Origin: an uncultured Ruminococcus sp.
Lineage (GTDB): Bacteria > Bacillota > Clostridia > Oscillospirales > Ruminococcaceae
Direction of reading: 5' to 3'
NCBI GenBank assembly: GCA_947178195.1
Contig: CAMWXM010000118.1
Coordinates: forward strand, 1-8,375
Length of the DNA: 8,375 nt
The number at the start of each line of letters is the position of its first letter. The first letter of the stretch is position 1. The notes under the pieces are model-generated. The model did no database searches. It saw only the letters and a program-made list of their open reading frames with translations, and was not told where the DNA came from. Below are positions 1 through 5,360 of this stretch, piece by piece. A program made the translations under genes and the position numbers.

Positions 1-75
1 AGGTGTGGCTCAGTTTGGTAGAGCGCTGCGTTCGGGACGCAGAGGCCGTGGGTTCAAGTCCCGTCACCTCGACCA
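1..75 (+). tRNA. tRNA-Pro (anticodon CGG), 5' end cut by the window edge
   Basis: This is a proline tRNA reading CCG codons. The cloverleaf can be drawn directly. Five of the seven acceptor 5' bases (1-5) pair with 65-69, and the partners of 70-71 lie outside the window, so two bases are missing. The D arm is 8-11/21-24, and the anticodon stem is 26-30/38-42 with loop TTCGGGA, giving CGG at 33-35. The variable loop is 43-47 and the T arm 48-52/60-64 has loop TTCAAGT. The discriminator is A72 and the CCA tail is encoded (73-75). The T stem opens with two G-U type pairs (48-64, 49-63), which is slightly weak but compatible with a working tRNA. A strong terminator follows 20 bases downstream, so this gene ends its transcription unit. 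Confidence 0.96.
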
Positions 76-94
76 TATATTTGTGATACTTAGG

Positions 95-129
95 CAACAC
101 CGCACACAAATACTGTGCGGTGTTGTTTT
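95..129 (+). terminator. Rho-independent terminator of the tRNA gene
   Basis: A perfect 12-bp stem (95-106 with 114-125, arm CAACACCGCACA) closes a 7-base loop and is followed directly by TTTT (126-129). It lies just behind the tRNA and before the lipoprotein gene. The arm sequence is nearly identical to those of two other hairpins in this window (3016-3047 and 4871-4906). Confidence 0.9.
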
Positions 130-172
130 AAATCATATGTCAAGGCATTTTTTATATTAAAGGAGAATAAAA

Positions 173-670
173 ATGTTAAACAAGTTAAAGAAATTTCTGG
201 TATTTCCACTTGCTATAATTATGTTATTCTGTCTTTCGGCATGCGGAAACGACAGCTTTGAAGAAAAGGGCGATTATCTCAGCGGTAATAAGTGGAGCGG
301 CTCGGAAGGGGTTCTTTTGGATCTGAAATCAGACGGTACATTTAAATATTACCAGAAAGCTGACAATAAATCGGATAATTACTACAGTGGAAGCTTTCAG
401 GTGTTAAACGGCAAGGACGCTATTGCTTATATGACTGAGGAATACGAGTTCAGCGAGGAAAGTCAGCGCAAGACAATGGCTCAGTTTAATGTTGCTGAAG
501 AATTTTATTATGTGCTTGTTCTTAATAATGACGAATGCATTGTGAACGGTCAGAATGTTCTTAAAGAAAAAAATAAATCTGAATATTTCGGATATTATAT
601 TGCCGACAGCGAATATCTTAATCTGACAAGCCTTCAGACAATGACTCAAATCGATTTTTATAAAAAATAA
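173..670 (+). CDS. Small secreted lipoprotein of unknown function, possibly lipocalin-like
   Basis: The product is a 165-residue lipoprotein that I do not recognise as a named family. A basic N-terminus (KLKK) and a hydrophobic stretch (about residues 8-20) lead to the lipobox LSAC with the lipidated Cys at 24. The mature part should therefore sit on the outer face of the membrane. The rest is soluble, acidic and rich in Tyr/Phe. Early in it comes a 'W-x-G...L-x-L-x-S-D-G-T-F-x-Y' pattern (about residues 40-60), which resembles the first strands of small beta-barrel, lipocalin-like stress lipoproteins; this resemblance is weak and inferred. The start is set by AAGGAG at 160-165, seven bases before ATG. 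It sits alone between the tRNA terminator and its own terminator. I see no convincing promoter in the short gap upstream, so it may rely on an atypical promoter or on read-through from the tRNA unit. Confidence 0.85.
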   Translation: MLNKLKKFLVFPLAIIMLFCLSACGNDSFEEKGDYLSGNKWSGSEGVLLDLKSDGTFKYYQKADNKSDNYYSGSFQVLNGKDAIAYMTEEYEFSEESQRKTMAQFNVAEEFYYVLVLNNDECIVNGQNVLKEKNKSEYFGYYIADSEYLNLTSLQTMTQIDFYKK

Positions 671-678
671 TTTTTTAC

Positions 679-721
679 AATAAATCCCACCATATAAAAT
701 ATAGATATGGCGGGATTTATT
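679..721 (+). terminator. Terminator of the lipoprotein gene
   Basis: The hairpin has arms 679-695 and 705-721: 17 positions with one A-C mismatch (689 opposite 711) and a 9-base loop. The T-rich 3' arm runs into TTTTG. It begins 9 bases after the lipoprotein stop codon and lies upstream of the cellulase promoter, so it separates the two units. Confidence 0.8.
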
Positions 722-752
722 TTGTATATTCAAAAAATCGGTACAAAACATC

Positions 753-781
753 TTGACAAACCGCTGTAAAAATAGGATAAT
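753..781 (+). promoter_or_regulatory. Sigma-A type promoter of the GH9 cellulase
   Basis: A consensus -35 TTGACA (753-758) is separated by exactly 17 bases from a -10 GATAAT (776-781). Transcription would start near 788, giving a leader of about 45 bases before the ATG at 833. I see no clear inverted-repeat operator or catabolite-response-like palindrome over it. The quality of the match suggests strong basal expression. Confidence 0.8.
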
Positions 782-832
782 TATAATATGAGATATTGTA
801 CACAAAAACAACACAAAAAGGAGTATCGTTTA

Positions 833-3010
833 ATGAAAAAATTAATTAGTTCGGCTATTGCAACCGCCGTACTTGCAGCGTCTGTTTTTACAACAGTCAC
901 ACCTGCTTTAAGCGGAGCAGTTTCCGCCGCTTCGGACTACAACTATGCCGAGGCGCTTCAGAAATCGCTGTATTTTTACGAATGTCAACAGGCTGGTCCT
1001 CTCCCGGATTGGAACAGGGTAGAATGGAGAGCAGACTCTACCATGAACGACTTTATTAAAGGTGGCTGGTACGATGCCGGAGATCACGCAAAATTCAATA
1101 TGCCGATGGCTTATTCAGCTTCTATGCTGGCATGGGGTCTTTATCAATATCCCGACGGCATTGAAAAATGCGGGGAAATGACAAACTATGTAAATAATCT
1201 TACATTTGTTCTCGATTATTTGGCAGAATGCGATCTTGGAGATGAGATCGTGTATCAGGTGGGCAACGGACAGGAAGACCATACCTGGTGGGGTCCTGTG
1301 GAGCTTTACGAGTACGGTATGGAAGAAAACGGAAACGATTATTTTAGCGGCAGACCATATTATACCGCCAAAGCCGGCGAGGGTTATTCCGCAGTATTAG
1401 GTGAAATGGCAGCTGCTCTTGCGGCAGGCGCATGCGCTCTTGAGGGCAGATCCTCAAAAACAAAGGACTATATTTCCCATGCTGAAAACATATTTAAAAT
1501 GGCAGACTCGGCAAAAAGCAACGCAGACTATAATAACAGTGATGCAAGCGGATTTTATCGCTCCAACCATTTTTACGACGATCTGTTTTATGCGGCAAAC
1601 TGGCTTTATAAGGCAACCGGAAAGCAAGAATACATTACCAAGGCTGAAGGCTATATCCCAAATCTTGATAAAGAACTGGGTTCGAACGAGCTAAAGTATT
1701 CCTGGGGACACTGCTGGGACGACGTTATGCAGGGCGGAATGCTTCTTTACGCTCAGAATACCGGCAAAAATGTAGACCGTGTTAAAAAGCATCTTGATTT
1801 TCTTACCGACAGCGCAAATAAACTTGAAGGTGGTCTTGTTTATCTGGATACATGGGGTTGTCTCAGATATGCGTCTACAGCAGGATTTATTACGGCTGTG
1901 GCTGTGGATACTCTTGACATAAGCGGCGATAAATACAAAACCTTTTACGAAACTCAGATAAATTACTGTCTTGGAGATAACCCTAACGACAGAAGCTATG
2001 TAGTAGGCTTCGGTAAAAATCCTCCTCTTAACGTTCACCACAGAACCGCTCACGCTTCATGGAAAAATGCTGTGGAAACGCCGGAAAATAACCGTCATAT
2101 CCTCTATGGCGCACTGGCAGGCGGTCCAAAGGAAGACGGTTCTTTCAAAGATGACAGAGGAAATTATATCAATAGCGAAGTCGCATGCGACTACAACGCT
2201 GGTTACACGGGGCTTCTCTGCAAAATGGTTGACGAATACGGCGGTACGACCGATCCTTCGTTCCCTGAACCCGAAAAGAAAGACGATGAATTTTACGTTG
2301 AAGCGGCAATAAAACAATCAAGCGCAAGTGGCGTGTCTCTTAGCCTTAAATTTACCAATCATACGGCATGGCCGGCAAGAGTTGTTGATAATTTGTCATA
2401 CAGATATTATTTTGATGCGTCTGAAATTATTCAATCAGGGCATAAAGCGGAAGATGTAGTCGTGCGTGTCGACCGTGACCAAGCTAAAATGTACGGCGAA
2501 GAATATGCGGCGGTAATATCGCCTATAACCCATTACAAAGATAATGTTTATTACATCGAAGTTACTTATCCTAACGGCGCTGCAGCACTTCCTATTTCAG
2601 AGGGCAGGCACCAGTGTGAAACCATGTTGGCTCTTGTTTTCCCTGATTACGGCAGCGGTTGGGACGCTTCAAATGATTATTCAAACGGCGATATTTCTGA
2701 TTCGGAAGACCCGGTTAAAACGGATAAAATACCAGTTTATCTTAACGGCACGCTGATTTATGGTACTGAACCTGATGGTACGACCCCTATTGAGACTAAC
2801 CCTACAGTTCCCGACAAAATTATAGGAGACGTAAACGTAAACGGTAAGGTTGAAATATCAGATATTGTACTTTTAAATAAATATCTTACTAAAAAAGCTA
2901 CGCTTAAAGGAAATGGTTTAAAAAACGCTGATGTATATGAAGATAAAAAAATCAACGTTTTTGATTCGATCGCTTTAAAAAGAATCCTGATACAAATAAA
3001 TAATAAATAA
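833..3010 (+). CDS. Secreted cellulosomal GH9 cellulase (GH9-CBM3c-dockerin)
   Basis: This is a 725-residue exported endoglucanase, likely processive, that hydrolyses beta-1,4-glucan links in cellulose with inversion. The start at 833 is chosen over an in-frame ATG at 788 because AAAAGGAG (816-823) precedes it and a typical signal peptide begins there, with likely cleavage near VSA-32/A-33. The GH9 domain spans about residues 35-470. D81 and D84 lie in the YDAGDH motif, an HHRTAH motif at 402-407 matches the conserved substrate-binding His block, and E449 in NSEVACDYNAG is the expected general acid. A CBM3c-type module (about 485-648, ending in the family's 'PVYLNGTLIYG' strand) follows; in this arrangement CBM3c normally works as part of the active cleft and supports processivity. 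A Thr/Pro linker leads to a C-terminal dockerin (666-722), so the enzyme should dock on a cohesin scaffold. The second dockerin loop is degenerate (DVYEDKKINVFD: Tyr at a usual Asn/Asp ligand position, Lys for Gly). The gene is monocistronic and convergent with mscL. Confidence 0.96.
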   Translation: MKKLISSAIATAVLAASVFTTVTPALSGAVSAASDYNYAEALQKSLYFYECQQAGPLPDWNRVEWRADSTMNDFIKGGWYDAGDHAKFNMPMAYSASMLAWGLYQYPDGIEKCGEMTNYVNNLTFVLDYLAECDLGDEIVYQVGNGQEDHTWWGPVELYEYGMEENGNDYFSGRPYYTAKAGEGYSAVLGEMAAALAAGACALEGRSSKTKDYISHAENIFKMADSAKSNADYNNSDASGFYRSNHFYDDLFYAANWLYKATGKQEYITKAEGYIPNLDKELGSNELKYSWGHCWDDVMQGGMLLYAQNTGKNVDRVKKHLDFLTDSANKLEGGLVYLDTWGCLRYASTAGFITAVAVDTLDISGDKYKTFYETQINYCLGDNPNDRSYVVGFGKNPPLNVHHRTAHASWKNAVETPENNRHILYGALAGGPKEDGSFKDDRGNYINSEVACDYNAGYTGLLCKMVDEYGGTTDPSFPEPEKKDDEFYVEAAIKQSSASGVSLSLKFTNHTAWPARVVDNLSYRYYFDASEIIQSGHKAEDVVVRVDRDQAKMYGEEYAAVISPITHYKDNVYYIEVTYPNGAAALPISEGRHQCETMLALVFPDYGSGWDASNDYSNGDISDSEDPVKTDKIPVYLNGTLIYGTEPDGTTPIETNPTVPDKIIGDVNVNGKVEISDIVLLNKYLTKKATLKGNGLKNADVYEDKKINVFDSIALKRILIQINNK

Positions 3011-3015
3011 AAAAA

Positions 3016-3047
3016 GCAATACCGCACAAATATTCGTGCGGTATTGC
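3016..3047 (-). terminator. mscL terminator, also lying behind the GH9 gene
   Basis: A perfect 12-bp stem (3016-3027 with 3036-3047, arm GCAATACCGCAC) has an 8-base loop. Read on the minus strand it is followed by a run of Ts (the A-tract 3009-3015 on the plus strand), so it is a proper terminator for mscL. On the plus strand the stem is followed by CGTAAG with no T-tract. It would therefore end the GH9 transcript only inefficiently, or serve as a 3' protective hairpin. Confidence 0.82.
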
Positions 3048-3082
3048 CGTAAGTAAACGACTTCAAGCCGTAAATTTTATTT

Positions 3083-3502
3083 TTATCTATTTTCGTTCTG
3101 CTCCTTGAGAAGGTCACGGATTTCTGTAAGAAGCTCTTCTTCTTTAGAAGGTTTTGCTGCGGCTTTTTCTTTTTTGTAAAAAATTCCAATTATTTTCACA
3201 AAACCGAATACACAGATGGCAGTCAGTAAAAATACAATTATTGCCTGAATAAAGCTTCCTATATTGATAAACGGATGATTTCCCCATGGAATCTCAATTC
3301 CGAAGTTGTGGAAATTGATTCCCGCAAGAATAGTACCTATGACCGGCATAATAATATCGTCTACAAGCGATGAAATTATCGACGCAAACGCTCCGCCAAT
3401 GATAACGCCGACTGCCAAGTCAATTACATTACCTTTGCTGATAAATTTTTTAAATTCGCTGAAAAAACCTGTTACTCCATTTTTCTTTTTGTCTTCGCTC
3501 AT
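3083..3502 (-). CDS. mscL: Large-conductance mechanosensitive channel MscL
   Basis: The product is a 139-residue membrane channel that opens under membrane tension and releases solutes during hypo-osmotic shock. The N-terminal amphipathic helix (about residues 11-22) leads into the family signature KGNVIDLAVGVIIGGAF (23-39) at the pore-lining first helix, followed by the IIMP turn (50-53). A short extracellular loop is followed by the second membrane helix (about 82-108) and a charged C-terminal helix (EEELLTEIRDLLKEQ) that forms the cytoplasmic bundle. Length matches the family norm of about 130-150. In-frame ATGs exist at 3541 and 3511. The one at 3502 is preferred because GGAGAA lies about nine bases upstream and the protein then starts like other MscLs. 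It is transcribed from its own promoter, divergent from the VanY-like gene. Confidence 0.96.
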   Translation of the reverse strand: MSEDKKKNGVTGFFSEFKKFISKGNVIDLAVGVIIGGAFASIISSLVDDIIMPVIGTILAGINFHNFGIEIPWGNHPFINIGSFIQAIIVFLLTAICVFGFVKIIGIFYKKEKAAAKPSKEEELLTEIRDLLKEQNENR

Positions 3503-3589
3503 TATTATCATTTCTCCATTCTGCCGCAAAAATGTTATCAATGACTTTACAGCGGCTAATAAAACCCATTGATTTATCGAGTAATAATT

Positions 3590-3618
3590 ATTATATCATA
3601 AATTTTGAGATTTTACAA
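3590..3618 (-). promoter_or_regulatory. mscL promoter
   Basis: On the minus strand, -35 TTGTAA (3613-3618) and -10 TATAAT (3590-3595) are 17 bases apart, and the -10 is extended (TGATATAAT). The transcript would begin near 3583 and have a leader of about 80 bases. I see no terminator or riboswitch-like fold in that leader. Confidence 0.72.
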
Positions 3619-3622
3619 TAGA

Positions 3623-3666
3623 TTTTGTCGCTGTTTATCAGTTTTTGAAAAAAAATAACGACAAAA
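3623..3666. repeat. Inverted repeat between the divergent mscL and vanY-like promoters
   Basis: Arms TTTTGTCG (3623-3630) and CGACAAAA (3659-3666) are exact reverse complements separated by 28 bases. The left arm ends five bases upstream of the mscL -35 box. The right arm is about 50 bases upstream of the vanY-like -10. The position suits a binding site for a dimeric regulator that could act on both promoters. The region is very AT-rich, so chance is possible, and no known operator is recognised. Confidence 0.3.
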
Positions 3667-3691
3667 ATTAATAAAAACTCTTAAAAAGGTA

Positions 3692-3720
3692 TTTATTTTT
3701 ATCGGGAAATGTGATATAAT
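3692..3720 (+). promoter_or_regulatory. Promoter of the VanY-like gene (extended -10)
   Basis: A TGATATAAT extended -10 (hexamer 3715-3720) lies 39 bases before the start codon. At 17 bases upstream the -35 region is only TTTATT (3692-3697), a weak match, so the promoter probably depends on the TGN extension. The same nine-base TGATATAAT occurs in the divergent mscL promoter. Confidence 0.65.
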
Positions 3721-3759
3721 GGTTATAAGGAAACGATTTTTCTTAAAGGAGGCGGTATT

Positions 3760-4866
3760 ATGGGAGATACCAAGACAAAACAAGAGGGGAAAAAAAATTA
3801 CATAATCCGGCGTCTTATCGATCTGGCTCTGGCAGTAATTCTTATAATAGCAGTTATTTTTGGCATTAAAAAACTGACCAACGATTTTACCGATATTAAA
3901 AAGACTACCAGCGAAAATGAAGAAATTGTTTCTTCGGGTATTGATAAGCCTTCGTCCGATTCGACAATTTATGTTACGGAAATGAGCGATAATGATAATG
4001 TGAATCTTGGTCCTCTTATAGTAGTAAACAATGATGTCGAGTATAAAGGAAACGAGGACAATCTTGTCAGCATGTATGACATAAAAGAAACCGACGGTAC
4101 TGAGAGCTATACAGTCATGAGTGCAGACGTTAAACTCCGCAAGGAAGCCGCCGAAGCTCTCAACGATATGGTAAAAGCCTTTGAATCGGAAACAAATCAT
4201 GCCGATCTGGTGATTGACGGGGGGTATCGTTCAATCAGCCTTCAGCAGGAGCTTTACGATGCTGCCGAAGATAAAAGCGCAGCTGCAAAACCGGGATTCA
4301 GCGACTACCATACCGGATATTCCATTGATTTCGGAATAAGCGCAGACGATGGTACAGTCAGCGATTTTAACGGCAAGGGCGATTATTCATGGTTTGAAAA
4401 AAATTGCTACAGGTACGGCTATATTTTAAGATATCCTGACAACAAAAAGGATAAAACCGGATTTGATTACCGTCCGTGGCATTTCAGATATGTGGGCAAG
4501 CCTCATGCTTACTATATAGTAAAAAACAATCTTTGCCTTGAAGAATATCTCGAAAAAATCAAAGCCTGTGACTACACTGGAACTCATCTGAATTTCAGTG
4601 ATGACAACGGAAATGAATATGAAGTTTATTATTATCAGGCTGATACATCAAGTACATTTACTATGATAGCAGTTCCTTCTGAGACGGAATGCGAAATTTC
4701 GGGAAATAATACCGATGGATTTATAGTATGCTTTAATAAAAATGATATCGGAAAGGCGGCAGAACCGGAAGGTGATTCAAAGGCTGATGAAAACAACAAG
4801 GATTCAGCAGCTGATAAAACAGCAAAAACTACCGAAAAGGCCACCGAAGCTAATGCTGCACAATAA
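3760..4866 (+). CDS. Membrane-anchored VanY/M15B-type D,D-carboxypeptidase homologue with altered catalytic residue
   Basis: This 368-residue protein belongs to the VanY-like zinc peptidases, which remove the terminal D-Ala from peptidoglycan stem peptides outside the membrane. The start is fixed by AAAGGAGG at 3745-3752, seven bases before ATG. A short basic cytoplasmic segment, one membrane helix (about 15-36) and an acidic spacer to about residue 100 precede the M15 domain (about 115-260). Visible motifs are GGYRS with the substrate-binding Arg (R157), SDYHTGYSID with zinc ligands H184 and D190, and PWHFRYVG with the third ligand H241. Three residues before H241, where the family carries the catalytic Glu/Asp (ExWH), this protein has Arg238 (codon CGT at 4471). 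It may be inactive as a peptidase, bind stem peptides only, or use another base. After the domain come a small mixed alpha/beta region (about 262-330) and a low-complexity Ala/Lys/Asp/Glu/Thr tail (335-368). Nothing nearby suggests a vancomycin-resistance cluster, so a housekeeping wall role is more likely. Confidence 0.88.
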   Translation: MGDTKTKQEGKKNYIIRRLIDLALAVILIIAVIFGIKKLTNDFTDIKKTTSENEEIVSSGIDKPSSDSTIYVTEMSDNDNVNLGPLIVVNNDVEYKGNEDNLVSMYDIKETDGTESYTVMSADVKLRKEAAEALNDMVKAFESETNHADLVIDGGYRSISLQQELYDAAEDKSAAAKPGFSDYHTGYSIDFGISADDGTVSDFNGKGDYSWFEKNCYRYGYILRYPDNKKDKTGFDYRPWHFRYVGKPHAYYIVKNNLCLEEYLEKIKACDYTGTHLNFSDDNGNEYEVYYYQADTSSTFTMIAVPSETECEISGNNTDGFIVCFNKNDIGKAAEPEGDSKADENNKDSAADKTAKTTEKATEANAAQ

Positions 4867-4870
4867 AAAA

Positions 4871-4906
4871 ACAACACCGCACAATTAAAGCTTTGTGCGG
4901 TATTGT
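4871..4906. other. Hairpin between the VanY-like and thioesterase genes (repeat-family stem, no plus-strand T-tract)
   Basis: Arms 4871-4884 and 4893-4906 pair over 14 positions with a single C-A mismatch (4875 opposite 4902) and leave an 8-base loop. The stem starts 4 bases after the VanY-like stop codon. On the plus strand it is followed by ATTAAAAAGGAG rather than Ts, and the thioesterase ribosome binding site begins only about five bases later. A T-tract exists only in the minus-strand reading. It could act as a partial terminator, an RNA-processing or stability element between two co-transcribed genes, or be a relic of a mobile repeat. Confidence 0.6.
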
Positions 4907-4926
4907 ATTAAAAAGGAGTAATTCAA

Positions 4927-5307
4927 ATGAAAGAAATAAAAACAGGGATAACAGGTCATGCGGAAGCTATTGTTACAAAGGACAGCACTGCTCTTGCGGT
5001 AGGCAGTGGCTCTTTAGAAGTATTTTCAACTCCTATGATGACTGCACTTATGGAAAAAGCCGCATGCAATGCGGTCAGCAGATTCCTTGAAAACGATGAA
5101 ACTACAGTAGGTACTATGCTGAATATCACTCATGATAAGGCGGTGCTTATAGGAAAATTGGTAAAAGCTACGGCAGAAATTACAGACATCAACGGAAGAG
5201 AATTGACCTTTAAAATTACCGCCGAAGATGAAAATGGAATTATCGGACAGGGTACTCATAAGAGATTTGTTGTTTATGCTGAAAAATTCATGAAAAAATT
5301 AAGCTGA
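4927..5307 (+). CDS. FlK-type hotdog-fold acyl-CoA thioesterase
   Basis: This is a 126-residue cytoplasmic single-hotdog thioesterase of the fluoroacetyl-CoA thioesterase (FlK) type, expected to be a dimer. The three catalytic positions known from Streptomyces FlK (Thr42, Glu50, His76) line up at a constant offset of seven as T35 (in VFSTP), E43 (in LMEKAA) and H69 (in NITHDKA). The later GTHKRFVV segment also matches the family. Known FlK acts on fluoroacetyl-CoA, but nothing here points to fluoroacetate, so the natural substrate is unknown. Clearing unwanted short acyl-CoAs is a reasonable guess. The start is supported by AAAAGGAG (4911-4918) eight bases before ATG. The 60-base gap from the VanY-like gene holds a hairpin and no clear promoter, so the two are probably co-transcribed. 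A strong terminator follows. Confidence 0.9.
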   Translation: MKEIKTGITGHAEAIVTKDSTALAVGSGSLEVFSTPMMTALMEKAACNAVSRFLENDETTVGTMLNITHDKAVLIGKLVKATAEITDINGRELTFKITAEDENGIIGQGTHKRFVVYAEKFMKKLS

Positions 5308-5321
5308 CATCCCACAAAAAT

Positions 5322-5360
5322 CGCCGCATAAGGAGTCGATATTCCTTATGCGGCGGCTTT
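5322..5360. terminator. Bidirectional terminator between convergent thioesterase and CE12 genes
   Basis: A perfect 13-bp stem (5322-5334 with 5343-5355, arm CGCCGCATAAGGA) has an 8-base loop. On the plus strand it runs into GCTTTTTATTT. On the minus strand the A-tract at 5316-5320 supplies ATTTTTG. It therefore serves the thioesterase from one side and the large esterase, whose stop codon is six bases away, from the other. Confidence 0.92.

Noticed and set aside
404..814. Minus-strand open frame over the lipoprotein end, its terminator and the GH9 promoter
   Set aside because: It crosses a clear terminator and promoter, lacks a Shine-Dalgarno sequence and has no recognisable domain.
788..832. 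Upstream in-frame ATG as start of the GH9 gene
   Set aside because: It would put 15 polar residues before the signal peptide, has no ribosome binding site, and lies at the predicted transcription start. The ATG at 833 has AAAAGGAG and a normal signal peptide.
3503..3541. Longer mscL starts at 3541 or 3511
   Set aside because: The 3541 start lacks a ribosome binding site, and the 3511 start directly abuts GGAGAA with no spacer. The 3502 start has proper spacing and a family-like N-terminus.
3613..4200. Minus-strand open frame of 195 codons over the VanY-like gene and the divergent promoters
   Set aside because: It is low-complexity, rich in Phe/Ile/Asn/Lys, lacks a ribosome binding site, and covers a well-supported gene and promoter region on the other strand.
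4867..4926. Riboswitch or T-box leader before the thioesterase
   Set aside because: Only about 60 bases are available and they hold one simple hairpin with no T-box, specifier or aptamer-like conserved core.
3760..5307. Vancomycin-resistance or fluoroacetate-resistance cassette
   Set aside because: No vanHAX ligase or dehydrogenase genes, two-component system or dehalogenase is present. A VanY-like protein and a FlK-like protein alone are ordinary in Firmicutes.
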